In this document: piece after piece, positions 17,427 to 25,535 of the stretch
Position numbering within the stretch: the stretch's first letter is position 1
Layout: each line of letters opens with the position of its first letter
DNA from: Agrococcus sp. ARC_14
Lineage (GTDB): Bacteria > Actinomycetota > Actinomycetes > Actinomycetales > Microbacteriaceae
Reading direction: 5' to 3'
Length of the DNA: 64,000 nt
Assembly (NCBI RefSeq): GCF_022436485.1
Contig: NZ_JAKUDO010000001.1
Location: forward strand, 1,984,001 to 2,048,000
Notes under the pieces: model-generated
What the model saw: only the letters and a program-made list of their open reading frames with translations
What the model was told of the DNA's origin: nothing
Databases searched by the model: none
Made by a program: the position numbers and the translations under genes

Positions 17427-17743
17427 CGCAGGAGGTCGTTCACGTCGTCGCGGCGATCGGGCGCGAGCGACAGCCACACCTGGCGGCCGCGCTGCTCGCG
17501 TACGAGCACGCCCTCGCCGACCAGGATGCGGACGTGGTGGGTGACCGTCGGCTGGGTCAGTTCCAGCGATTCTGCGAGTGCGCCGACGGTCACCTCCCCG
17601 ATGGGCGACTGTGCGATCACGCTGAGCACCTGGAGGCGGGTCGGATCGGCGAGGGCGCGCAGGGTGTGCGCGATGCGCTCAGCCCCCGAGCGATCAAGGG
17701 GCGCGCGGTGGTCGCGCGGACGCTCGATCGCCGGCTCACCCAT
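17423..17743 (-). CDS. arsR: ArsR-family regulator without cysteines
   Basis: A 106-residue winged-helix repressor from the ATG that follows the flavoprotein gene by 37 bases; a longer start reaching into that gene is less likely. Family blocks are AHTLRALADPTRLQVLSVIA, SLELTQPTVTHHVRILVGEG and RQVWLSLAP. The metal-binding position usually ELCVCDL here reads EVTVGALAES and the whole protein contains no Cys, so it cannot bind As(III) in the classical way. It sits between arsO-like and arsC genes. Confidence 0.88.
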   Translation of the reverse strand: MGEPAIERPRDHRAPLDRSGAERIAHTLRALADPTRLQVLSVIAQSPIGEVTVGALAESLELTQPTVTHHVRILVGEGVLVREQRGRQVWLSLAPDRRDDVNDLLR

Positions 17744-17780
17744 GCAGCGGAGTCTATCTGTCGGGCTGCAGCCCGGCCGC

Positions 17781-19091
17781 TCATGCGCAGCAGCCCGACC
17801 CGCCGACATCGGTCGAGCACACGCCGGTCGCCGGCAGGCCGAGCTCCCGCGCCGCGACGGCAGCGCTGTCGCCAGCCATCCACGCCGCTACGGAGCGCAC
17901 CTGCTCGTGACCGGTGGCCAACAGGAAGGTCGGCGCTCGACCGTAGCTCTTCATGCCCAGGATGAAGAATCCCTCCTCCGGCTGCCGGAGCTCGCCGAAG
18001 CCGTGCGCCTCGACAGTGCCGCAGGTGTGCTCGTTCGGATCGATGAGGGGTGCGAGCAGACGCGGTGCCTCGACGATGTCGTCGAGGTCGAGGCGGATCT
18101 CGCGCAGCATCGCGAGATCCGGGCGGTAGCCGGTCGCGTTCACGACCCGGTCCACCTCGATGCGCATCGGCTCGCCGCCGCGGCGGCCGATGAGCTCGAC
18201 TCCCTCGGCAGTCCGCTCGAGGCGCGCGATCTCGAACCGGTCGAGCCGTTCGATCCGGCCCTGGCGGACGAGCTCCTCCACACGTCCGTCGAGCGCGGCG
18301 CGTGCGATCAGCTCGTCGTCTTCGGACGTCGTCACGCGCACGGCGCTCGCGTTCCGGATGCACCAGAGCACGCGCGTAGAAGGCTCCTCTTCGGCGAGCT
18401 GCGCGAGGGCCAGCAGCGTGTTGGCTGCCGAGTGGCCCGCGCCGACCACCGCCACCGTGCGGCCCGCGAAGCGTTCGCGGTCAGAGCCGAGCACATCCGG
18501 CATCGCGCGCTCGATGCGGTCGGCCGCAGCCTCGGCGCCGATGGGCTCGAGGCCGTCGGAGGAGAGGCTGTTCGGCGAGCGGTACGTGCCCGAGGCATCG
18601 ATGACGAAGCGTGCGCGCTCTTCGACGATGTCGCCCTCAGGCGTTCGGAAGCGGATCGTGAAGGGTGCACCCGAGCGCCCCTGCGTCCGCGTGCGGTCCA
18701 TCCCTGCGCGAGCGATGCCGACGACCTCGGCGCCGAGCACGAGGCCGTCGGCGATCGACGGCGTCGAAGCCAGCGGGATCAGGTACTGGTCGATCAGCTC
18801 GTGGCCGGTGGGCAGCACGGACGGATCGGGGACCTGCCAGCCGCTGGGCTCGAGCAGGCGCCGCGCGCTGTCGTCGACGAGGTAGCGCCACGGTGAGAAG
18901 AGTCGCACGTGGCCCCACTGCCGCATGCTGTCCGCGACCGTCTCGCCGGCCTCATAGATGCGCACCGCGATGCCGCGCTCGATCAGGTGCGCTGCTGCCG
19001 CGAGACCTATCGGGCCTGCGCCGATGATCGCCACCGGCAGGCTTTCGGTTCGGTGCTGCACCGGCGGGGGAGTGAGTGTGATGAGCGTCAT
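17781..19091 (-). CDS. ArsO-like flavin monooxygenase with cysteine-rich tail
   Basis: 436 residues. FAD motif IIGAGPIGLAAAAHLIERG near residue 22, a second nucleotide motif VVGAGHSAANTLLALAQL in the middle, and ATGYRPDLAMLREI near the C-terminal third. The protein ends VCSTDVGGSGCCA, a cysteine cluster that could bind arsenite. Flavoproteins of this type accompany ars operons (ArsO) but the reaction is not established. It is the first gene of a leftward operon with arsR and arsC; its promoter has TTGACA/GACACT boxes. Confidence 0.8.
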   Translation of the reverse strand: MTLITLTPPPVQHRTESLPVAIIGAGPIGLAAAAHLIERGIAVRIYEAGETVADSMRQWGHVRLFSPWRYLVDDSARRLLEPSGWQVPDPSVLPTGHELIDQYLIPLASTPSIADGLVLGAEVVGIARAGMDRTRTQGRSGAPFTIRFRTPEGDIVEERARFVIDASGTYRSPNSLSSDGLEPIGAEAAADRIERAMPDVLGSDRERFAGRTVAVVGAGHSAANTLLALAQLAEEEPSTRVLWCIRNASAVRVTTSEDDELIARAALDGRVEELVRQGRIERLDRFEIARLERTAEGVELIGRRGGEPMRIEVDRVVNATGYRPDLAMLREIRLDLDDIVEAPRLLAPLIDPNEHTCGTVEAHGFGELRQPEEGFFILGMKSYGRAPTFLLATGHEQVRSVAAWMAGDSAAVAARELGLPATGVCSTDVGGSGCCA

Positions 19092-19121
19092 GGCGCCTCC
19101 TTCATCGACATCGATCGATCC

Positions 19122-19165
19122 AGTGTCATCGATGGATCGACATATGTCAATGCAACCGCTAACCT
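19122..19165. promoter_or_regulatory. divergent ars promoter region
   Basis: Leftward: TTGACA (19145-19150), 17 bases, GACACT, driving arsO-arsR-arsC. Rightward: TCGACA (19137-19142), 17 bases, TAACCT (19160-19165), ending six bases before the arsR ATG, so that transcript is probably leaderless. The shared segment holds CATCGATGGATCGACATATG plus further CATCGAT/ATCGATCGAT copies, fitting an ArsR operator that covers both promoters. Confidence 0.65.
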
Positions 19166-19171
19166 GGCCGT

Positions 19172-19513
19172 ATGACCACCGCGATCCCGGCCGAGCAGGC
19201 TGTGTGCCGCACCTCGATCACGAGCGAGCCGATCTCGGCGCAGGATGCTGTGGCGCTCGCGAGGCAGCTGAAGGCGCTCGCGGACCCCACTCGTCTGCGG
19301 CTGGTGTCCATGGTCGCGGCGTCTGAGAGCGGCGAGGCGTGCGTGTGCGATCTGACGGAGCCTTTGGATCTCGCCCAGCCGACGATCTCGCACCACCTGC
19401 GACTCCTCACGGACGCGGGCATCCTCTCGCGCACGAAGCGGGGGACCTGGTCGTACTACCGCCTCGTGCCTGGGGCGCTGCAAGGCATCGCCACTCCGCT
19501 CGCTGCCGGCTGA
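19172..19513 (+). CDS. arsR: ArsR-family arsenite-responsive repressor
   Basis: 113 residues. Winged-helix blocks are ALARQLKALADPTRLRLVSM, DLAQPTISHHLRLLTDAGIL and GTWSYYRLVPGAL. The sequence EACVCDLTEP supplies Cys57 and Cys59 in the classical alpha-3 arsenite site, with Cys12 as a possible third ligand. It is divergent from the other ars operon and starts two more genes, arsO-like and arsB. The absence of a ribosome site and the -10 box six bases upstream indicate a leaderless message. Confidence 0.93.
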   Translation: MTTAIPAEQAVCRTSITSEPISAQDAVALARQLKALADPTRLRLVSMVAASESGEACVCDLTEPLDLAQPTISHHLRLLTDAGILSRTKRGTWSYYRLVPGALQGIATPLAAG

Positions 19514-19514
19514 C

Positions 19515-20594
19515 GTGACGGAGGTCGTCGTCGTCGGTGGCGGTCAAGCCGGTCTCGCCATCGGCTACCACCTGGCTCGGATGCAGCGCGATGCACGGCG
19601 GGGCCGACGCTCTGCCGCCCCCGAGTTCATCATCCTCGACGAGCGCAACGAGCCAGGCGGAGCATGGAGTGAGCTCTGGCCGAGCATGCGCCTGTTCTCA
19701 CCTGCGAGCTCGTCGTCCCTTCCCGGCATGCGCATGTCGCCTAGCGCGGAGGAGACGGCGACTGCGTCAGAAGTGGTGCAGTACCTGCGCGACTACGCGG
19801 AACGCTATGCGCTGCCGATCTCCTGGGGCACACGCGTCGATCGGGTGGCACGCGAGACAGACGGATCCTTCATCCTGCACGCGGCAAGGCACGAGCAACG
19901 CGCGCAGGCAGTGGTGATGGCTACGGGCTCGTGGCGGCGGCCATTCGTGCCGACAGCCCCGGGCCTCGCCGAGTATTGCGGCGAGCAGCTGCACACCATC
20001 GACTATGCAGGCCCCGAGCATTTCGTCGGGCGCCGCGTGGCGGTCGTCGGAGGCGGCAACAGCGGAGCGCAGATCGCCGCAGACCTGGATGGCGTTGCTG
20101 CCGTCACCTGGGTGACGCGTCGTCCCCCGAAGTTCCTGCCCGACGAGATCGACGGGCGAGCGCTCTTCGAGGCGGCCTCGAAGCAGGCGATCGAGGGTGG
20201 CCGGGGTGTCGGGGAGCTCGGAGACATCGTGGCGGTGCCGTCTGTCCGGGCGGCGCGCGATCGCGGGCTTCGGGCGCGATGGGATCTGGAGCACTTCACC
20301 TCTCGTGGCGTCGCCTGGCGCGATGGCTCCGAGACCGAACTGGACGCGGTGATCTGGTGCACCGGATTCCGTCCTGATCTTGGAACGCTCAGCGCGATCG
20401 ATCTCGCTCGCAGCGGAGGCATTCCCGCGACTCGACCCGAGCTGCCGACCGCATCCGCATCGATTCCGGGACTCTACTTCCTCGGCTATGGCGATTGGTG
20501 CGGCGCGGCGTCTGCGACGCTCGTCGGCGTCGGACGCATGGCGCGCGCCACCGCCGAGCACCTCGATTTGATGCATCGACAGACATCGATATAA
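19515..20594 (+). CDS. arsO: ArsO-like flavin-binding monooxygenase
   Basis: 359 residues from GTG one base after the arsR stop. It contains VVVGGGQAGLAIGYHLARM (FAD), NEPGGAWSELWPSMRLFSPA and a second dinucleotide motif VAVVGGGNSGAQIAADLDG, then WCTGFRPDLG, as in flavin-containing monooxygenase-like ArsO proteins. Its context, arsR before and arsB after, supports an arsenic-related redox role. It is only distantly similar to the 436-residue flavoprotein across the divergent promoter and lacks its cysteine tail. Confidence 0.82.
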   Translation: MTEVVVVGGGQAGLAIGYHLARMQRDARRGRRSAAPEFIILDERNEPGGAWSELWPSMRLFSPASSSSLPGMRMSPSAEETATASEVVQYLRDYAERYALPISWGTRVDRVARETDGSFILHAARHEQRAQAVVMATGSWRRPFVPTAPGLAEYCGEQLHTIDYAGPEHFVGRRVAVVGGGNSGAQIAADLDGVAAVTWVTRRPPKFLPDEIDGRALFEAASKQAIEGGRGVGELGDIVAVPSVRAARDRGLRARWDLEHFTSRGVAWRDGSETELDAVIWCTGFRPDLGTLSAIDLARSGGIPATRPELPTASASIPGLYFLGYGDWCGAASATLVGVGRMARATAEHLDLMHRQTSI

Positions 20595-20615
20595 CGTAAG
20601 ACATCGACGCGCATC
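20568..20615 (+). promoter_or_regulatory. internal ars promoter before arsB
   Basis: TTGATG, 16 bases, TATAAC spans the end of the arsO-like gene, with CATCGA copies in the spacer (GCATCGACAGACATCGATAT) and two more just downstream. These match the half-sites of the other ars promoters, so arsB may be expressed both with arsR-arsO and separately. Confidence 0.5.
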
Positions 20616-20653
20616 GATCTGTGCGCATCTCGAACCCCGCACGGAAGCAGCCC

Positions 20654-22060
20654 ATGATCTACGTCGCGCTCGCCATCTTCGCCATCACCCTGATCCTCGT
20701 CATCTGGCAGCCGAAAGGGCTTGGCATCGGATGGACGGCGCTGGGCGGCGCGGTGCTGGCCCTACTGACGGGTGTCGTGAGCCTGTCGGATGTGCCCGTG
20801 GTCTGGGATCTCGTGTGGAACGCGACGTTCGCGTTCGTGGCGATCGTCATCATCTCGCTCGTGCTCGACGAGGCAGGCTTCTTCGAGTGGGCAGCGCTGC
20901 ACGTCGCCCGGTGGGGCCGCGGCAACGGCCGCCTGCTATTCGCGCTCATCGTGCTGCTCGGAGCTGGCATCGCCGCCGTCTTCGCGAACGACGGCGCAGC
21001 CCTGATCCTCACCCCGATCGTCATCCAGATGCTTGTCGCCCTGCGGTTCCCGGCAGCCGCGTCTCTGGCGTTCGTCATGGCATGCGGGTTCATCGCGGAC
21101 GCGGGCAGCCTGCCGCTCGTCGTCTCGAACCTCGTCAACATCGTCACGGCCGACTTCTTCGACATCGGCTTCGCACGCTACGCGCAGGTCATGGTGCCGG
21201 TCGGCATCATCGCGGTGCTCGCCAGCCTCGCCATGCTGCTGCTGTACTTCCGACGCTCAATCCCTCGCACGTACGATCTCTCCGCGCTCGCCGCCCCGCG
21301 CTCCGCGGTGCGTGACGAACTGACCTTCCGCGCCGGATGGGTCGTGCTCGCCGTGCTGCTCGTCGGCTACTTCCTGGCCGAGCCTCTCCACATACCGCTC
21401 TCGGCCGTCGCCGGCGTCGGCGCGATCGCGCTCATGCTCGTCGCCGCGCGCCAGCCCGCGTTCGTGTTCGCGTCGGTGCGGCGCCGGGAGACGGTCGTCG
21501 TCGCCGCCGGAACGTCGTCGCTGGATGTCGTCGACTCGCCGAACGGCGGCGAGCGAGATGCCTCGCAGGGCGTGTCGGTGCGCCGGGTGCTGCGCGAAGC
21601 GCCCTGGCAGATCGTGCTCTTCTCGATCGGCATGTACCTCGTGGTCTACGGGCTGCGCAACGAGGGCATCACCGCCCAGCTCTCGTTAGTGTTCGCGGGC
21701 ATCGCCGACGAGGGGGTCGTCGTCACAGCGCTGGGTGTCGGCGTCATCGTCGCTGTCCTGGCGTCGCTGATGAACAACATGCCGACGGTGCTGATCGCCG
21801 CGCTTGCGGTCGCAGGCGCCGGCACGACGGGGCTCGCCCATGAGACCATGGTCTACGCGACCGTCATCGGCGCTGACCTCGGCCCGAAGATCACGCCGAT
21901 CGGCAGCCTCGCGACGCTCTTGTGGCTGCACGTGCTTGCCCGGAAGGGCATCGTGATCACCTGGGGCCAGTACTTCCGCACCGGCATCGTCCTTACGATC
22001 CCCGTGCTCATCGTCACACTGCTCGCGCTCGCGGGTTGGCTTCTGCTCCTCAGCGCCTGA
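20654..22060 (+). CDS. arsB: arsenite efflux permease ArsB
   Basis: A 468-residue integral membrane protein with about 11-12 hydrophobic segments. ArsB/ArsADF-superfamily features are [49 protein letters not shown] and the C-terminal [15 protein letters not shown] ... [20 protein letters not shown]. It expels As(III)/Sb(III) by proton antiport. A central hydrophilic insert ([15 protein letters not shown]) makes it longer than typical ArsB. The ATG at MIYVALAIF, with GGAAGC upstream, is preferred over a GTG 11 codons earlier. Confidence 0.93.
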   Translation: MIYVALAIFAITLILVIWQPKGLGIGWTALGGAVLALLTGVVSLSDVPVVWDLVWNATFAFVAIVIISLVLDEAGFFEWAALHVARWGRGNGRLLFALIVLLGAGIAAVFANDGAALILTPIVIQMLVALRFPAAASLAFVMACGFIADAGSLPLVVSNLVNIVTADFFDIGFARYAQVMVPVGIIAVLASLAMLLLYFRRSIPRTYDLSALAAPRSAVRDELTFRAGWVVLAVLLVGYFLAEPLHIPLSAVAGVGAIALMLVAARQPAFVFASVRRRETVVVAAGTSSLDVVDSPNGGERDASQGVSVRRVLREAPWQIVLFSIGMYLVVYGLRNEGITAQLSLVFAGIADEGVVVTALGVGVIVAVLASLMNNMPTVLIAALAVAGAGTTGLAHETMVYATVIGADLGPKITPIGSLATLLWLHVLARKGIVITWGQYFRTGIVLTIPVLIVTLLALAGWLLLLSA

Positions 22061-22061
22061 T

Positions 22062-22313
22062 CGCCTCGGCACCCGTATGCTCGGCCTGCTCGCGGGCCGC
22101 ATGGCCCGGCTCGACGTCCCTGGAACGCGGGCGGTCGCCTTCTCGCTTGCGACCAGGAACTCGCTCGTCGTCCTCCCGCTCGCACTGGCATTGCCCGCGA
22201 CACTCGGCATCGCCCCGCTCGCCGTCGTCACCCAAACCCTCGTCGAGCTGGTGGCCATGGTGGTGCTCGTGCGGCTGGTGCCACGCTTCATCCCAGAGCG
22301 TGTCAATCGTGGG
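22062..22313 (+). pseudogene. ACR3-type arsenite permease, C-terminal fragment
   Basis: GLLAGRMARLDVPGTRAVAF, then SLATRNSLVVLPLALALP and VVTQTLVELVAMVVLVRLVP match the last two or three helices of ACR3-type permeases (TRNSLVVLPLALALP is diagnostic). There is no N-terminal half upstream; arsB ends directly before it. The frame then runs into island repeat C and stops inside it, so the true C-terminus is also lost. Together with the stub at 9396-9530 it probably represents an older ars operon split by the arsenic/pst island. Confidence 0.7.
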
Positions 22314-22333
22314 CGCGGCTCATCGTCGCGTGG

Positions 22334-22370
22334 AGCTCACGACGTACGTTGATATCCCCGGTATCCAGTC
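22334..22370 (+). repeat. island repeat C
   Basis: Third same-orientation copy: AGCTCACGACGTACG, then TTGATATCCCCGGTATCCAG, then TC. The following 45 bases (AGGTGGGTAGTACCCCCACT...) closely resemble those after copy E, and CCTGACCGGTGCTTTC occurs about 75 bases on, as after D. Upstream sequence is unrelated to the other copies: it is the ACR3 remnant, which the repeat truncates. Confidence 0.78.
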
Positions 22371-22515
22371 AAGGTGGGTAGTACCCCCACTCGCACACTT
22401 GGTGTCACTCCCGTGCGGGCCGCAAGCTTGTCCGAAATCAGTGCCTGACCGGTGCTTTCTCCAGTTCAACTCCGCGCGACCCTCCTCCACGTCCTCGTAA
22501 CGTCAGTGCCTGCTG

Positions 22516-22521
22516 TATATT
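22516..22521 (+). promoter_or_regulatory. -10 box of a probable leaderless cmtR transcript
   Basis: TATATT ends six bases before the GTG of cmtR; no ribosome site fits between them. The surrounding CAGTGCCTGCTGTATATTCA could overlap the CmtR operator. Confidence 0.5.
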
Positions 22522-22527
22522 CAGTGT

Positions 22528-22881
22528 GTGCTGACTATTACGAATCAACTGGACGTGATGCATCGGCTCGGGCGCGCCATGGCGGATCCGTCACGCTCGC
22601 GCATCTTGCTGACCTTGCTGCAGGGGCCGAACTATCCCGCTGTCCTTGCGCGCGAGCTCGAGCTGACACGCTCGAACGTATCGAACCATCTCGCCTGCCT
22701 GCGTGACTGCGGCATCGCCGTGGCCGAGCCTGAGGGCCGCCAGACGCGGTACGAGATCGCCGACCCGCACCTCGCGCGGGCGCTTACTGCGCTGGTCGAG
22801 GTGACGTTGGCTATCGACGAGCAAGCGCTATGCCTCGATCCGGAGTGCCCGGTCCCCGGCTGCTGCGAGTCGGCCCGATGA
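22528..22881 (+). CDS. cmtR: CmtR-type Cd(II)/Pb(II)-sensing ArsR-family repressor
   Basis: 117 residues. LTRSNVSNHLACLRDCGIAV carries Cys57 and Cys61 in the DNA-recognition helix and LCLDPECP carries Cys102, the three ligands and positions known for Mycobacterium tuberculosis CmtR. Metal binding would release it from its operator and induce the following exporter genes. The start codon is GTG, probably leaderless. Its stop overlaps the CDF gene start (ATGA). Confidence 0.93.
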   Translation: MLTITNQLDVMHRLGRAMADPSRSRILLTLLQGPNYPAVLARELELTRSNVSNHLACLRDCGIAVAEPEGRQTRYEIADPHLARALTALVEVTLAIDEQALCLDPECPVPGCCESAR

Positions 22882-23531
22882 GCGCGGAGACGCTGACCGC
22901 GGCACGACGGAGCACTCTGCATCGCCGAGTGCGGTTCATCGTCGGCTTCACGATCACCTACAACGTCATCGAGGCGATTGTCGCGATCTGGGCGGGCTCG
23001 ATGGCCTCCTCGGCCGCGCTGATCGGGTTCGGGCTCGATTCGATCGTCGAGGTGCTCTCTGCGGCAGCGGTCGCGTGGCAGTTCACGCGCAAGGATCCGG
23101 AACGGTGGGAGAAGGTGACTGTCCGAGCGATCGGCATCGCGTTCTTTGCTCTCGCCGCGTACGTCATCATCGACGCGGTGCTCACGCTGACCGGAGTGGA
23201 AGAGGTCGATCACAGCCCGCTCGGTATCGGCATCGCCACCCTCAGCCTGCTCGTCATGCCGGCTCTAGCCTGGTTCGAGTTCCGCACCGGTCGCGAGCTG
23301 GGTTCGCGCAGCGTGCAGGCGGACGCCAAGCAGCTGCTCCTGTGCATCTACCTGTCGGGCACGGTGCTCATCGGCCTGTTGCTCAACCTGCTCTTCGGCT
23401 GGATGTGGGCAGATTCCGTGGCTGCACTCATCGTCGCCGGGCTCGCGATCCGCGAAGGGGTCGAGGCGTGGCGCGGCGATGTCGAATCGCCCTTCGAAGT
23501 CCTGGGCGAGCTCGAGGCGAAGGACAACTAG
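22878..23531 (+). CDS. cation-diffusion-facilitator-like metal exporter
   Basis: 217 residues with about six hydrophobic segments: RFIVGFTITYNVIEAIVAIW, AALIGFGLDSIVEVLSAAAV and MWADSVAALIVAGLAIREGV. The paired acidic residues (FGLDSIVE; WADSVAAL) are the CDF metal-transport site. Its place after cmtR suggests Cd/Zn/Pb export. A close paralogue, also behind a cmtR-like gene, is at 54959-55633. The start is chosen at the ATGA overlap with cmtR, not at the earlier frame-open ATG inside it. Confidence 0.88.
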   Translation: MSAETLTAARRSTLHRRVRFIVGFTITYNVIEAIVAIWAGSMASSAALIGFGLDSIVEVLSAAAVAWQFTRKDPERWEKVTVRAIGIAFFALAAYVIIDAVLTLTGVEEVDHSPLGIGIATLSLLVMPALAWFEFRTGRELGSRSVQADAKQLLLCIYLSGTVLIGLLLNLLFGWMWADSVAALIVAGLAIREGVEAWRGDVESPFEVLGELEAKDN

Positions 23532-24140
23532 ATGCTCGCGACCATTGCCTCCGCGATCGGCATGTTCGCGGCAACCAACATCGACGACATCGTCATACTC
23601 ACCGTGCTCTTCCTCGCTTCATCCCGCGGCGGGCCGCGGCCCTGGCAGATCATCCTCGGCCAGTACCTGGGATTCGCGACGCTCGTTGCGATCAGCGTTG
23701 TCGCGGCACTCGGGCTCACGATCATCCCGGACGAGTGGGTCGGCTTCCTCGGCCTCATCCCGCTGCTGATCGGTGTAATCGGACTCATCCGGGGACTGCG
23801 CGAGCGCGACGATGCAGATCCTGACGAGTCGGCGATGAAGAACCTCGGCCTGCTCGGCATCGCCGGAATCACCATCGCGAATGGGGCGGACAACATCAGC
23901 CTCTACACGCCGGTGTTCCGAACCATCTCGCCCGCCGACACCGCGATCACCATCGTCGTGTTCCTCGCTCTGGTGAGCGTCTGGTGCCTCTTCGGGAAGC
24001 TCATCGGCACGCACAAGGCCGTCACCGAGACCCTCGAGCGGATCGAGCACTGGCTGGTCCCCGCCGTGTTCATCGGCCTCGGCCTGTTCATCCTGATCGA
24101 ATCCGGCGTCACCCCCCGCCTATTCGAAGCACTGGCCTGA
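23532..24140 (+). CDS. cadD: CadD-like cadmium-resistance transporter
   Basis: 202 residues, five or six hydrophobic helices, with the family signature FAATNIDDIVILTVLFLAS at the N-terminus and ITIANGADNISLYTPVF in the middle. CadD proteins give cadmium resistance by efflux or sequestration. The gene begins directly after the CDF stop and overlaps lspA by one base, so the four genes form one transcript. Confidence 0.9.
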   Translation: MLATIASAIGMFAATNIDDIVILTVLFLASSRGGPRPWQIILGQYLGFATLVAISVVAALGLTIIPDEWVGFLGLIPLLIGVIGLIRGLRERDDADPDESAMKNLGLLGIAGITIANGADNISLYTPVFRTISPADTAITIVVFLALVSVWCLFGKLIGTHKAVTETLERIEHWLVPAVFIGLGLFILIESGVTPRLFEALA

Positions 24141-24700
24141 TGTCGACGACTGGCAACAGCTCACCAAGTCCCTCGGCGGCACAGACAGCCGTCGCGGGGG
24201 GCGCCGCCTCGCCGCACACGAGACCTCGACTATGGAGGGTGACCCTGCTCGGCTACGTCTCCGCGCTCGCCGCCGTGGCGATCGATCAACTCAGCAAGGT
24301 CTGGGCAGAGGCGACCCTCGCTGTCGGCGAGCGTCATCCGGTGCTGGGCGACATGCTCGCGATGCAGCTCACCTACAACCCGGGGGCGGCATTCTCGCTC
24401 GGCGCCAGCGCAACGCCGCTCATCACCGTCCTCGCCGCTGCGGGCACGATGTTCGCGGCTTGGCTCACCTGGAGAACCACGTCGCTGCCGTGGGCGCTCA
24501 GCCTTGGCCTCATCCTCGGCGGCGCCCTCGGGAACATCATCGACCGCCTGGCACGACACCCCGGTCCCGGCCGAGGCCACGTCGTGGACTTCATCGCCTA
24601 CGCCGACTGGTTCATCGGAAATGTCGCAGACGTGTTCGTATTCGGTGGTTTGGCGCTCTGCATCGCCTTCGCCTTCATGGGTAAGCCCATGCGGCCCTAG
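24140..24700 (+). CDS. lspA: signal peptidase II (lipoprotein), mobile metal-resistance copy
   Basis: 186 residues with four transmembrane segments and the LspA blocks AIDQLSKVWAE, LTYNPGAAFSLG, GGALGNIIDRL and VVDFIAYADW ... NVADVFVF, which hold the catalytic Asp pair. It cleaves lipid-modified signal peptides. A poorly conserved 30-residue hydrophilic N-terminus is present. It ends the cmtR-CDF-cadD operon. LspA copies recur in metal-resistance mobile DNA, but their role there is unclear. Confidence 0.93.
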   Translation: MSTTGNSSPSPSAAQTAVAGGAASPHTRPRLWRVTLLGYVSALAAVAIDQLSKVWAEATLAVGERHPVLGDMLAMQLTYNPGAAFSLGASATPLITVLAAAGTMFAAWLTWRTTSLPWALSLGLILGGALGNIIDRLARHPGPGRGHVVDFIAYADWFIGNVADVFVFGGLALCIAFAFMGKPMRP

Positions 24701-24746
24701 CCCTGAGCACGTGGCTGTGGTGCGCGCGGGCGAGTCCGAGCGCGGG

Positions 24747-24783
24747 AGCTCACGACCTGAGTTGATATCCCCGGTATCCAGTC
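24747..24783 (+). repeat. island repeat D, next to a recombinase gene
   Basis: Fourth copy: AGCTCACGACCTGAG, then TTGATATCCCCGGTATCCAG, then TC. Rightwards are a further half site (CTGATATCCC), GCTGACCGGTGCTTTCCC and CCTGACCGGCACTTTCGC, then a truncated tyrosine recombinase read away from the repeat. This arrangement makes D look like the genuine left terminus of the element that spread these repeats. Confidence 0.75.
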
Positions 24784-25018
24784 GAATAGGGTACGAAGCC
24801 CTCACGCCCGTCTGATATCCCCCGCGCGCCCAGGCGAGCCTCGCTCCAATCTGGTCGCTGACCGGTGCTTTCCCAGCGCGAACCCGGCCCGTGACAGTCG
24901 AGGGTCGCTCCGATTGGTGCAAATCCTGCACCACCACGGATGCGCTCCTGACCGGCACTTTCGCGCTCGTTGTTGCATTTTCTGACCGAATGGTGCAGAT
25001 TCTGGTACGGAGGTCACC

Positions 25019-25535
25019 ATGGAGTCCTCGGGTCGAGTGCACCTGCTTCGGGCCTCCGGCGCGCCCGTCGATCAGGACGCGCTGGTCACATCGATGCTCG
25101 ACGGCTGGGCGCGAGCGCAACTCGCACAGGCCTTCCAGCAGCGCACTATCAATCGCCGCTCGCGCTCGGTGCAGCGCCTGATCGACTGGTCCGGGAAGTA
25201 CCCCTGGCAATGGACACAGCTCGAGGCCGAAGACTTCTTCGCCGAGCTGCGCGGGATCCACCACCTGGCACACTCCACGATCCGGGCGATCCAGACCGAC
25301 ATCGCCCTGTTCCTCGGCTACGCGGCAGACCCTACCTACCCTCGGGCCCGGCACTGCTCCGAACTGCTGGGCGCGCCATTCAACCCGATCGCAGCCCGAC
25401 GCATGGTGCATCGTCAGGAGGGCCCAGCGAACCCCTCCAAACGCCCCTTCTCCCCCGCCGAGCTGCAGGCATTCTTCGACTACGCCGACGACGAGGTCGA
25501 ACGCATCCTGCGCTCCGGCAAGCACGGCGCCCTGG
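25019..25535 (+). pseudogene. tyrosine recombinase (trio-type), N-terminal part only
   Basis: 172 residues from ATG with a GGAGG site: SMLDGWARAQLAQAFQQRTI, TINRRSRSVQRLIDWSGKYP and SKRPFSPAELQAFFDYADDE resemble the SAM-like N-terminal domain and domain junction of phage-integrase-type recombinases found in recombinase-in-trio elements. The catalytic C-terminal domain (R..H-x-x-R..Y) is absent because an IS256-type fragment replaces it. No second or third recombinase gene follows. Confidence 0.7.
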
